DNA from: an uncultured Bacteroidia bacterium
GTDB lineage: Bacteria; Bacteroidota; Bacteroidia; Bacteroidales; UBA932
Reading direction: 5' to 3'
DNA length: 64,000 nt
Assembly (NCBI GenBank): GCA_902769525.1
Contig: CACXPG010000004.1
Location: 124,001 to 188,000 of the forward strand
The notes beneath the pieces were generated by a model. It was not told the DNA's origin and did no database searches. It saw only the letters and a list, made by a program, of their open reading frames with translations. Of this stretch, positions 23,759-31,904 are shown piece by piece. The position numbers were made by a program, and so were the translations under genes. Position 1 is the first letter of the stretch, and each line of letters begins with the position of its first letter.

Positions 23759-25042
23759 TTACAGGCTCCAGTAACGCATCTTTGAAACTTTACCGCGGAA
23801 AAGGCCCTTTACATCAACCAGAAGAGCACCCTTGTAACTCAAGGCTACAAGGTCTTCTTCCTTCAGACTGCGGAACTGGTTGTGAGAGACAGCGACAACC
23901 ACGGCATCATACCCCTTGGAAGGAGACTTGACCATTTCTATGCCGTATGCTTTCTTGACCTCTGTCCGGTCTGCGTGAGGGTCATAGACATCCACGGAAA
24001 CACCGTATGACTTGAGTTCGTCTATTATGTTCACTACCTTTGAGTTGCGGATATCAGAAACATCTTCCTTGAAGGTTATTCCCAGAACTAGCACTCGCGC
24101 CCCGTTTATTGCGTGCCCGCCGCTGATTATGCCCTTGACGATCTTCTTCCCGATGTAGCCGCCCATAGAGTCGTTCACAAAGCGTCCGGCGTTGATGACT
24201 TTCGTATGGTATTTGAGCTGGTGAGCCTTGTGAACCAGATAGTAAGGGTCAACGCCTATGCAGTGTCCGCCCACAAGACCAGGATAGAACTTGAGAAAGT
24301 TCCACTTGGTGCCCGCGGCTTCCAGCACGTCGAATGTGTTGATACCCATCCTGTCAAAGAGAATCGACAACTCGTTCATAAGAGCTATGTTCACGTCCCT
24401 CTGGGTGTTCTCGATAATCTTTGCGGCTTCGGCAACCTTGATTGACTGTGCCTTGTAGACTCCCGCGTCAACTATCGCCGAATATGTTTCGGATACACGT
24501 TTCAGTGTTGGAGCATCACATCCGGAAACGATTTTGACAGTGGTCTTGAGAGTGTGGACCTTGTCTCCTGGATTGATTCTCTCGGGAGAGTATCCGACCT
24601 TGAAGTCTTTCTTGAAACGAAGACCGGAAACTTTTTCCATCAGAGGAACGCAGTCATCCTCCGTGCAGCCAGGATAAACCGTGGATTCAATCACCACGCA
24701 GTCTCCCTTCTTGAGGACCTTGGCTACAGTTTCGACTGCCCCCAGAAGCGGCTGGAGGTCAGGCTCATTTGCATTGTTTACCGGAGTCGGCACGGCAATG
24801 ATGAAGAAAGTGGCCTTGGCCAGCTCTTTTAAAGAAGATGTGAAAAGAATGTCACAGTCTTTGAAATCGTCTTTAGAAAGCTCGCGGCTAGGATCCACGC
24901 CTTTTTGCATCTGCTTGATCCGCTGCTGGTCTATGTCAAACCCAACGACATGGGCAACCTTCGCAAAAGCCAGTGCCAGAGGAAGTCCGACATAACCCAG
25001 CCCGACAACGCCAACAGTTTCCTTTATTTTTCTTTTTTCCAT
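23759..25042 (-). CDS. Nucleotide-sugar dehydrogenase (UDP-HexNAc 6-dehydrogenase, WbpO/TviB-like)
   Basis: A 427-residue UDP-sugar dehydrogenase. The NAD loop GVVGLGYVGLPLALAFA, the VPTPVN segment, ESTVYPGCTED, YSPERINPGD and the catalytic cysteine in GLVGGHCIGVDPYYL are all present, followed by the UDP-binding end ITFKEDVSDIRNSKV. Length and wording place it nearer to TviB/WbpO (UDP-GlcNAc or UDP-GalNAc to the uronate) than to UDP-glucose dehydrogenase. The uronic acid could give the capsule its negative charge and be the amide target of the ATP-grasp enzyme. It is 13 nt downstream of the MFS gene and ends 38 nt before the strong hairpin, suggesting the last gene of the promoter-proximal group. 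Confidence 0.9.
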   Translation of the reverse strand: MEKRKIKETVGVVGLGYVGLPLALAFAKVAHVVGFDIDQQRIKQMQKGVDPSRELSKDDFKDCDILFTSSLKELAKATFFIIAVPTPVNNANEPDLQPLLGAVETVAKVLKKGDCVVIESTVYPGCTEDDCVPLMEKVSGLRFKKDFKVGYSPERINPGDKVHTLKTTVKIVSGCDAPTLKRVSETYSAIVDAGVYKAQSIKVAEAAKIIENTQRDVNIALMNELSILFDRMGINTFDVLEAAGTKWNFLKFYPGLVGGHCIGVDPYYLVHKAHQLKYHTKVINAGRFVNDSMGGYIGKKIVKGIISGGHAINGARVLVLGITFKEDVSDIRNSKVVNIIDELKSYGVSVDVYDPHADRTEVKKAYGIEMVKSPSKGYDAVVVAVSHNQFRSLKEEDLVALSYKGALLVDVKGLFRGKVSKMRYWSL

Positions 25043-25055
25043 ATCCGGAAATGAT

Positions 25056-26279
25056 TTAGTCTTTATTTGTTATCAGTTTGTTCTTGACTATAGGATTGGC
25101 CCAGAACGCTATGAACAGCATATATGCTATAAACAAGAATATCAGGCACATACCAATTCTCTGCGATGAAGTCGCATCGCTGAGCATACCCACCAGAAGC
25201 GGGCCTACCGCTCCACCTACAATAGCCGAACACATAATGCCGGCAAACGAGCCGTGGTGCCGGGTTACGGAATTCAGAGCCAGAGAGAAAATAATCGGGT
25301 ACATAAGACTCATTGCAAAGCCAACCGCAGGAAGTGCGTACTTTGCAATGTTTCCCTCTGAGAACAAGCCGATTGCAAGCAGGACAATAGCCACAGTGCA
25401 GCAGATTTTCAGAAGAGCCTTCGAGTCAATCAGCTTCAGCAGCAGAAGGCCTATCACGCAGCCAATGAGCATGCTGCCCCAGAACCAGGACACGCAGGAT
25501 GCCCCGACCGTGTGCGGATCAAAGCCGTGGTAACGTTCCAGGAAAAGACTGATGTTATTTGCAATGCTCTGTTCTGTTGATACATAGAAGAACAGTCCCA
25601 ATGCAAAAAGCCACACCTTTGCCTGCCCGAAAAGCTCAAAGTAAGAAGACTTGCTACCGCTCTTTTCATCGGCCTTGAGTTCTATCTTCGGGAATCTGGT
25701 AATCAGCACCACCAACAGCATCGCGACAAGTATGAAACCGAAAAGATAGTACAGAGAAATCCACGGAAGACCTTCCGGAGCAAAGCTCATCGGATGAGCA
25801 ACGTAATAGGTGAAGACCAGCGGGCTGACAAATGAAGCCAGACTGAAAACCACCTGGCTGCAGTCTCCGACGAAAGCGTAGTTTTCCTCACCTCCCACCG
25901 TCCTCTGGAGAGGATTCATAACTGTCTGGAGCATAGCCATTCCCAGACCTATTATAAAGCAGGAAACAAGCAGCACCGGATAGTTGTGGTGGAAGGCAAA
26001 AAGAAGAGAGCCGATAAGCGGCATCAGAAAACCTATGAACAGCACCACTTTCTCTCCCCATTTCTCAATCATCAGGCCGGCAGGAATGCTCATCACCGCA
26101 TAGGCCACAAAGAAAGAGGTGGGAATAAAGCCCGCCAGGGTGAGGTTCTCCAGGCTGAACTTGTTGATAATGTCAGGAATCAGTGGCCCCAGGATGTTGG
26201 TTATGAAGGAAATCACAAACCAGAACATCATTATTATGGCCAGCAGACCTATTCTGTTGAAACCGAGTTTCTTTTCCAT
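25056..26279 (-). CDS. MFS permease, FucP/FHS-like sugar transporter
   Basis: A 407-residue major facilitator with about twelve transmembrane segments. Features: IPTSFFVAYAVMSIPAGLMIEKWGEK (the loop 2-3 motif of the FHS group), GLGMAMLQTVMNPLQR, and late GIMCSAIVGGAVGPLLVGML. This matches the fucose/glucose/galactose:H+ symporter branch. It lies 4 nt after the phosphoglucomutase gene and 13 nt before the nucleotide-sugar dehydrogenase, thus linking sugar uptake and phosphorylation to capsule precursor supply. Whether the sugar is L-fucose, glucose or N-acetylglucosamine cannot be told. It is not a flippase; that role is filled by the wzx gene downstream. Confidence 0.8.
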   Translation of the reverse strand: MEKKLGFNRIGLLAIIMMFWFVISFITNILGPLIPDIINKFSLENLTLAGFIPTSFFVAYAVMSIPAGLMIEKWGEKVVLFIGFLMPLIGSLLFAFHHNYPVLLVSCFIIGLGMAMLQTVMNPLQRTVGGEENYAFVGDCSQVVFSLASFVSPLVFTYYVAHPMSFAPEGLPWISLYYLFGFILVAMLLVVLITRFPKIELKADEKSGSKSSYFELFGQAKVWLFALGLFFYVSTEQSIANNISLFLERYHGFDPHTVGASCVSWFWGSMLIGCVIGLLLLKLIDSKALLKICCTVAIVLLAIGLFSEGNIAKYALPAVGFAMSLMYPIIFSLALNSVTRHHGSFAGIMCSAIVGGAVGPLLVGMLSDATSSQRIGMCLIFLFIAYMLFIAFWANPIVKNKLITNKD

Positions 26280-26283
26280 AACG

Positions 26284-28056
26284 CTATTCTATTGCAAACT
26301 GTCTGTCTATTGCGGCCGCCTTCTTTTCCACATCTTCTCCTTCCTTGCAGCGGAGATTGAAGTAGAACTTGATTTTAGGCTCTGTGCCTGAAGGCCTTAG
26401 TGATACAACCGTTCCGTCCTCGGCGATGTACTGGAGCACATTGCTCTTTGCAAGTTTCACCTCCGGTGCATAATAATCGTTCTTCAGATAGTCCCTGAAC
26501 TCCACAATCGGGCTTCCGGCTATGTCCTTTGGAGGATTCTGGCGGAAACGCTCCACAAGAGAGTCTATCTTCCGTTTGCCCTCTATGCCTGGGAAGGTGT
26601 AGCTGCGCAGCCAGTCTTTTCTCTCTCCGAAAAGCTTGTAGATATGCTGCAAAAGTTCCCACAGAGTTATTCCGGAGTCTTTGCACCAGGCAGCGCATTC
26701 GCATATCAGAGAGACGGTTATAGGACTATCCTTGTCTCTTACATACTCTCCGACAGCAAATCCGAAGCTCTCTTCGCCGCCGCAGATATAGACGCCCTTT
26801 CCCTCATTGTGGTAAATAACCTCGGCGATGTTCTTGAATCCCGTGAGCACATTGTACCACTTGACCCCGAAATGGTCTGCTATGTCGCTCATTATGTTCG
26901 AGGTGACTATAGTCTTTATTATGTATGGGAATTTTTCAGGATTGTCCAGACGGCCCAAGTCCTTCCACCTTTTAAGCATATAATAGGTAAGGATGCAGTT
27001 CATCTGGTTGCCGTTCAGAAGGACAAGCTTGCCTTCAGAGTTGCGGACTGCCATACCGCAGCGGTCCGCGTCAGGGTCTGAAGCGCAGACGACTTCCGCC
27101 CCCACCCTATCAGCCAGGTCAAGAGCCATCTTCATAGCCGTAGGTTCCTCAGGATTAGGGCTCTGTACGGTCGGAAAATCGCCGCTGTTGACGCACTGCT
27201 CCTCCACAAGATGGACATTGGTGAACCCCATTTCACGAAGGGCTCTAGGCACAATCTTCACGCCGCATCCGTGGAGCGGGGTATAGACTATGCCAAGGTC
27301 GTGATGACGCTTTACGCTCTCCGGAGAAACGTGAAGGGTTGCAAGATCCTTCAGATAGACATCGTCCAGCTCTTCCCCTACCATCTCTATGCAGCCCAGG
27401 CCGTTGTATTCTGCCAGCTCTGCATTGGTGCAGCTGCAGCATTTTCCGTCCTTGCCGCCTTCACAGCACTGCCCTTCCCCCTTGTGCCACTTGACCTGAG
27501 ATATATCGGTTATCTTGTTGACCTCGGCGATGATGTTCACGTCGTGAGGCGCAATGACCTGCGCGCCGTCTGACCAGTAAGCCTTGTATCCGTTGTAAAT
27601 CTTAGGGTTATGAGAAGCGGTAACCATCACTCCGCCCTGGCATCCATAGTACCGGATGGCATAGGAAAGCTCCGGCGTAGGCCTCAGTTCCTTTGTCAGA
27701 TATACGTGGAAGCCGTTTGCCTCGAAAATCTCGGCCACAATCCTGGAGAAATAGTCCGAGTTGTTGCGGCAGTCGTGAGTGATTGCCACCTTTATCTGCC
27801 TGAGCTGTCCAAAGCACTTTTTCAGGTAATTGGCAAAGCCCTGGGTCGCCATTCCGACCGTGTAGCGGTTCATCCGGTTGCTTCCGGCACCCATTATGCC
27901 CCTCAGCCCGCCTGTACCGAACTCAAGGCTCTTGTAAAAGGCGTCTTCCAGCGCTTTCGGGTCTCCGTCTATAAGATTTCTTACCTCAGCCTTTGTCTGC
28001 TCGTCATATCCATCGCCGAGCCAAAGTTTTGCGGCTTCTAATATCTTCTGGTCCAT
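26284..28056 (-). CDS. pgcA: Phosphoglucomutase/phosphomannomutase (alpha-D-phosphohexomutase)
   Basis: A 590-residue phosphohexomutase. The phosphoserine loop is TASHNPKIYNGYK (Ser148), the metal loop DPDADRCGM, the sugar-binding CGGEESFGF and the phosphate-binding RPSGTEPKIKFY. Length and order match bacterial PgcA/PGM2-type enzymes. It interconverts glucose-6-phosphate and glucose-1-phosphate (or the mannose pair), feeding UDP- and dTDP-sugar synthesis. It is the promoter-proximal gene of the capsule gene run; a well-formed promoter lies upstream at 28122-28154. An unusual cysteine-rich stretch (about residues 205-220, GQCCEGGKDGKCCSC) is inserted where homologues have none that I recall, perhaps a metal site or a local extension. 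Confidence 0.93.
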   Translation of the reverse strand: MDQKILEAAKLWLGDGYDEQTKAEVRNLIDGDPKALEDAFYKSLEFGTGGLRGIMGAGSNRMNRYTVGMATQGFANYLKKCFGQLRQIKVAITHDCRNNSDYFSRIVAEIFEANGFHVYLTKELRPTPELSYAIRYYGCQGGVMVTASHNPKIYNGYKAYWSDGAQVIAPHDVNIIAEVNKITDISQVKWHKGEGQCCEGGKDGKCCSCTNAELAEYNGLGCIEMVGEELDDVYLKDLATLHVSPESVKRHHDLGIVYTPLHGCGVKIVPRALREMGFTNVHLVEEQCVNSGDFPTVQSPNPEEPTAMKMALDLADRVGAEVVCASDPDADRCGMAVRNSEGKLVLLNGNQMNCILTYYMLKRWKDLGRLDNPEKFPYIIKTIVTSNIMSDIADHFGVKWYNVLTGFKNIAEVIYHNEGKGVYICGGEESFGFAVGEYVRDKDSPITVSLICECAAWCKDSGITLWELLQHIYKLFGERKDWLRSYTFPGIEGKRKIDSLVERFRQNPPKDIAGSPIVEFRDYLKNDYYAPEVKLAKSNVLQYIAEDGTVVSLRPSGTEPKIKFYFNLRCKEGEDVEKKAAAIDRQFAIE

Positions 28057-28121
28057 ATAATTGCAGTTTTTCTTATTGTCTGTTTATAAGTTTGTGCATT
28101 TTCTTCTTTTCCAAACATCTT

Positions 28122-28154
28122 CAAATTTACGAAAAAAAGGTACATTTGCGCAAA
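28122..28154 (-). promoter_or_regulatory. Promoter of the phosphoglucomutase-led capsule transcript
   Basis: Minus strand: -33 TTTG (28151-28154), 21-nt spacer, -7 TAAATTTG (28122-28129), a full match to the Bacteroidota consensus. Predicted start about 28115, leaving a leader of roughly 58 nt before the ATG at 28056. It overlaps the -7 box of the divergent gene. Confidence 0.7.
28141..28148 (+). promoter_or_regulatory. Candidate -7 box of the PurF-like gene
   Basis: Plus strand TACATTTG matches TAnnTTTG and ends 18 nt before the ATG at 28167, giving a very short leader. No TTTG is seen at the proper -33 distance. It overlaps the divergent capsule promoter, so the two may compete. Confidence 0.45.
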
Positions 28155-28166
28155 CGAAACAAAACA

Positions 28167-30134
28167 ATGAGCGATCAGATCAAACACGAATGCGGTGTGG
28201 TTCTCATCCGCCTGCTTAAACCAGTTTCATACTTTAAGGAAAAATACGGCTCAGCGATGTATGGCCTGAGCAAGCTATACCTTATGATGGAAAAGCAGCA
28301 CAACAGAGGCCAGGAAGGTGCCGGACTGGCCTGCGTCAAAATCAACGCCAAGCCTGGAACCGAATACATCTTCCGCCAGAGAGCCTTGGGAAACACTGCC
28401 ATACAGGAGTGTTTCGCCAATGCAGGAAAGGAGATAGACGAGGCTCCTGCAGGTACAGACGAGTATGACCTTCCGTATGTGGGAGAAGTCTACATAGGAC
28501 ATCTGAGATACTCCACAACCGGAAGAAGCGGAATGAGTTATGTGCATCCATTCCTCAGAAGGAACAACTGGCGCAACCGCAACCTCTGCCTGGCCGGAAA
28601 CTTCAACATCACCAACGAGAAGGAACTGTTTGCCAATATGGTGCAGGGCCAGGGCCAGCATCCCAGAAGCGACGCCGACACTTTCCTGATTCTGGAGCAG
28701 ATGGGCGCTCTTCTGGACGAAAACCATTCTGACCTCTACCGAAAGTTCAAGAAAAAAGGACTGACGGGAGAAGAACTGAACGCCAAGATTGAAGACAATA
28801 TAGATGTGGAAGGCGTCATTTCAGAAGCCTCCAGAACCTGGGACGGCGGATTCTGCATTGTCGGAGCCACCGGAAGCGGCGAGAGCTTTGTTTTCCGCGA
28901 CAGATGGGGCATCCGCCCTTGCTTCTACTACATAGATGACGAAGTGGTTGTCGCCGCCTCTGAAAGGGCTGCCATCCAGACAGCTCTCAATGTCAAGTAC
29001 GAAAAAGTCCAGGTTCTGCAGCCTGGAGAGGCCATCACCATCCACAAAGACGGGAAATACAACATTAGCTGCCTTGTCAAGCCGGCCAACCCAAGGCCTT
29101 GCTCCTTCGAGAGAATCTATTTCTCCAGAGGCAGTGACGCTGACATCTACAAGGAAAGGAAGATGCTTGGACGGCTGCTTGCCCCGCAGATTCTTCAGAC
29201 GGTTCCGGATCTGGACTCCACTGTATTCTCCTTTATTCCAAACACGGCGGAAGTGGCGTTCTTCGGTATGCTGGAAGGCCTGAACGAGTATCTCGACAGC
29301 CAGAAGCTTATGCGCCTGAACCAGTTGCTGGGGGAAAAGGACTGCTCTGAGTTTGAGACACTTTGCAGAAAAGGCACGTCAGACGAAAGCATCCAGGACA
29401 AAATCAAGGAGATCTTGTCTCACAAGGTAAGGTCTGAAAAACTGGCCATCAAAGACATTAAGATGCGAACCTTCATAGCCGAAGGCAGTACCAGAAACGA
29501 TATGGCGGCCCACGTGTACGACATAACCTACAACAGCATACGCCCGGGTGTGGACTCCATAGCCGTAATAGACGATAGCATCGTACGCGGAACCACTCTG
29601 AAACAGAGCATCATAAGCATTCTTTCAAGGCTAGAGCCCAAAGAGATTATCATCATATCATCCTCTCCTCAGATCCGTTATCCGGACTGCTACGGAATCG
29701 ACATGAGCCGAATGGGAGAGTTCATCGCCTTCAACGCCGCTGTAGCCCTTATCAAGGAAAGAGGAATGGAGCATATCCTGAATGATGTGTATGCAAAGTG
29801 CAAGGAGGCCGAAAAGCATCCTCTCGAAGACTACTGCAGCACATCCGAAAAGGCGGAAGGCAAGATCCAGAACTATGTGAAGGAAATCTACGCACCGTTC
29901 TCGGAGCAGGAGATTTCTGAAAAAATCGCGGAGCTGGTAACCCCGGAGAATCTGAAATGCAAGGTCAAGGTTCTTTTCCAGACCATAGAGAATCTGCACA
30001 AGGCGTGCCCGGAAAACAAGGGCGACTGGTACTTCAGCGGAGACTACCCTACTCCAGGAGGCACCCGCACCGCAATCCAGGCCTATATCAATTATTTTGA
30101 GGGAAATCCGTACAAGAGAGGTTACAGCAGATAA
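28167..30134 (+). CDS. purF: Amidophosphoribosyltransferase-like class II glutamine amidotransferase
   Basis: A 655-residue protein from the ATG at 28167 (MSDQIKHECGVVLI). Cys9 would be the nucleophile of the class II glutaminase after removal of the propeptide. HLRYSTTG, WDGGFCIVG and DRWGIRPCFY belong to the N-terminal glutaminase domain. The phosphoribosyltransferase domain carries the PRPP motif VIDDSIVRGTTLKQS. It should make phosphoribosylamine, the first step of purine synthesis. At 655 residues it is about 150-180 longer than classical PurF (about 470-505); extra sequence lies between the two domains (residues about 395-450) and at the C-terminus. Bacteroidales often carry such a long form. 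It could be a paralogue with a different acceptor. Confidence 0.85.
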   Translation: MSDQIKHECGVVLIRLLKPVSYFKEKYGSAMYGLSKLYLMMEKQHNRGQEGAGLACVKINAKPGTEYIFRQRALGNTAIQECFANAGKEIDEAPAGTDEYDLPYVGEVYIGHLRYSTTGRSGMSYVHPFLRRNNWRNRNLCLAGNFNITNEKELFANMVQGQGQHPRSDADTFLILEQMGALLDENHSDLYRKFKKKGLTGEELNAKIEDNIDVEGVISEASRTWDGGFCIVGATGSGESFVFRDRWGIRPCFYYIDDEVVVAASERAAIQTALNVKYEKVQVLQPGEAITIHKDGKYNISCLVKPANPRPCSFERIYFSRGSDADIYKERKMLGRLLAPQILQTVPDLDSTVFSFIPNTAEVAFFGMLEGLNEYLDSQKLMRLNQLLGEKDCSEFETLCRKGTSDESIQDKIKEILSHKVRSEKLAIKDIKMRTFIAEGSTRNDMAAHVYDITYNSIRPGVDSIAVIDDSIVRGTTLKQSIISILSRLEPKEIIIISSSPQIRYPDCYGIDMSRMGEFIAFNAAVALIKERGMEHILNDVYAKCKEAEKHPLEDYCSTSEKAEGKIQNYVKEIYAPFSEQEISEKIAELVTPENLKCKVKVLFQTIENLHKACPENKGDWYFSGDYPTPGGTRTAIQAYINYFEGNPYKRGYSR

Positions 30135-30165
30135 TTTGTTTCTGACAAAAATTTGTCTATCTTTG
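30135..30165 (+). promoter_or_regulatory. Promoter of the RRM protein gene
   Basis: TTTG (30135-30138), exactly 19 nt, then TATCTTTG (30158-30165), a perfect Bacteroidota promoter that begins right after the stop codon of the preceding gene. Predicted start near 30172, leader about 22 nt. Confidence 0.8.
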
Positions 30166-30193
30166 TAAGACATTTAAAACTAAATTTTTGTCT

Positions 30194-30487
30194 ATGAACA
30201 TTTTTGTTTCCAGTCTGAGCTTCAGAGCAAGAAGGGAGGACTTAGAAAAGCTTTTTGCCCCATACGGGGAAGTGTCATCAGCACGTATCATAACTGATAA
30301 GGAAACCCATCGGTCAAAGGGTTATGGTTTTGTCGAAATGAACGAGGAAGACGGCATGAAGGCCATTGAAGCCCTCAACGGATCCGAACACATGGGCAGA
30401 ACCATCAATGTAGCTGTAGCAACTTCCGTAAGGACTCCACGTCCACAAGCTGCTCCAGAGACAGGAAACACCACTCCTGCTGAATAA
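30194..30487 (+). CDS. RNA-binding protein with a single RRM domain
   Basis: A 97-residue protein from the ATG at 30194 (a TTG two codons earlier is less likely). The RRM covers residues 1-78: MNIFVSSLSF is the RNP2-like strand and SKGYGFVEM the RNP1 motif with its aromatic residues; ALNGSEHMGRTINVAVA closes the fold. The tail is short and rich in Pro, Ala and Thr. Such small RRM proteins are abundant in Bacteroidota, where they take the place of some RNA chaperones and influence many transcripts. It is a stand-alone gene with its own strong promoter and its own terminator. Targets are not predictable. Confidence 0.92.
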   Translation: MNIFVSSLSFRARREDLEKLFAPYGEVSSARIITDKETHRSKGYGFVEMNEEDGMKAIEALNGSEHMGRTINVAVATSVRTPRPQAAPETGNTTPAE

Positions 30488-30515
30488 CATTTCTCATACA
30501 AATGAGACAAAGAAA

Positions 30516-30548
30516 GGGGCCGGCAAATTCGCCGGCCCCTGTTTTTTT
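30516..30548 (+). terminator. Intrinsic terminator after the RRM gene
   Basis: GGGGCCGGC, 6-nt loop AAATTC, GCCGGCCCC, then TGTTTTTTT: a 9-bp GC stem and a T-run. It lies between convergent genes; the reverse strand has TTTCTTTG after the stem, so it may also help stop the TPR-gene transcript. Confidence 0.9.
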
Positions 30549-30568
30549 GCTGCCTTGGGCTCTCCAGC

Positions 30569-31891
30569 TTATTCAGCAGGAGCGGAAGCCTCTTCGGCAA
30601 ACTTGTGGTACTTCTCGTAACTTGCCTGATACTCAGGTTTCTCGTCGCGGAAGCGGAAGTAGATGTTCTTCAGATACTCGGCGCAGCCTCTCTTGATCTC
30701 AGGATCTTCGGCGATGCTGAATGCCCTCTCGAATGGCTCGATGGCCTTCTTCAGGCAGTCGTTGAGCTTGTCCAGAAGAACAGCGTACTTAGCGTCATCC
30801 GGCTCGCTGGAAGCCTCCTCCTGAATTTCAAGAGCCATTGTGTAATAGGTGTCACCCTCGTTGAACGGAGCAAACACATACTTAGGATCCAGCTCGGCAG
30901 CCTTGCGATAGAGCTCGATAGCCTTGTCGTACTGCTTCATGTTGCGGTACAGATTACCCTCTGCATAAACCAGAGAAGCGTTTGTAGGCTCGTTCTCCTG
31001 TGCCTTGTGGATAACGGAGATGATCTTCTGAGGATCGTCGTTAGTCTCAAGGTAAACGTTGATCAGAGAAACCAGCACGCCCTGGTTTGTAGGGAACTTC
31101 TCAAAGCCCTCTGCCAGAACAGACTTGCACTTTGTGGTATCGCCTACCAGCTTGTAGCTGTCTGCAAGATAAGAGTAGATGTCACCGTCTGCGGCGCCAG
31201 GAATCTGACGGCATTTCTCGAAGATGTCAATGGCCTTGGTGTAGTCCTTTCCGAGAACTGCAGAAATGCCAGAGTAAACAAGAGCGTTGGTATCGATCTG
31301 GCCTACTGTAGGATCTGCGCTGATAGTGTAGCAATTGTCAAAGCCGGCTGAAGCCTCTTTGTAATCGCCGAGGTTATAAGAGCAGATAGCGTTTGTCCAG
31401 TGCCTTCTTGCAAGAGACAGCATCAGAGGAGACAGATCCTTGTTGGATGCTCCAAGGCTCTTTGCCATCTGGAATGCCTCGAGGCTCTTTACAAGAGCAT
31501 CCTCTCCTTCAACCGGAGACTTGGTGATCTTGTAGGCGCTCAATGCTCCGTTCTGGTCGAGATAGAGTTCCTTGTCGGCATACTTTTCTACCAGGAACTG
31601 CTTGCCGTTGATTTCTCTCTGCTCTGTTCCGAGCTTTACAGCTCCTGAACCCTTGATGATAGCAGCGAGGCTCATTGGATCCATTCCGTTATAAAGTCCG
31701 TCAACCGGAGCTTCGTAAGCATAAAGATAGGCAGTGGCAAGCTTCGTCCAGGAAGAAGCGTCGTTCTTCTTGCTAACGGCCTCCTTAGCCTTGTTGAGTT
31801 CCTTCAAAGCCTTGAGGGTACCCTTAGTCTGTGCACTCGCAAAAGGCACAATCATCAGGGCAACAGCTAAAGTGATAAAAAATCTTTTCAT
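30569..31891 (-). CDS. Secreted or periplasmic TPR-repeat protein
   Basis: A 440-residue protein from the ATG at 31889-31891. It begins MKRFFITLAVALMIVPFASA, a good signal peptide; an earlier in-frame start would bury this and is rejected. The body holds several tetratricopeptide repeats, for example ALVYSGISAVLGKDYTKAID, LVYAEGNLYRNMKQYDKAI and LYRKAAELDPKYVFAPFN. A glutamate-rich tail follows. TPR proteins mediate protein-protein contacts in the periplasm or outer membrane. It follows gyrA after 13 nt on the same strand and may be co-transcribed with it, an arrangement I recall from other Bacteroidota. No specific partner can be named. Confidence 0.85.
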   Translation of the reverse strand: MKRFFITLAVALMIVPFASAQTKGTLKALKELNKAKEAVSKKNDASSWTKLATAYLYAYEAPVDGLYNGMDPMSLAAIIKGSGAVKLGTEQREINGKQFLVEKYADKELYLDQNGALSAYKITKSPVEGEDALVKSLEAFQMAKSLGASNKDLSPLMLSLARRHWTNAICSYNLGDYKEASAGFDNCYTISADPTVGQIDTNALVYSGISAVLGKDYTKAIDIFEKCRQIPGAADGDIYSYLADSYKLVGDTTKCKSVLAEGFEKFPTNQGVLVSLINVYLETNDDPQKIISVIHKAQENEPTNASLVYAEGNLYRNMKQYDKAIELYRKAAELDPKYVFAPFNEGDTYYTMALEIQEEASSEPDDAKYAVLLDKLNDCLKKAIEPFERAFSIAEDPEIKRGCAEYLKNIYFRFRDEKPEYQASYEKYHKFAEEASAPAE

Positions 31892-31904
31892 GTCGCTTAA
31901 TATT

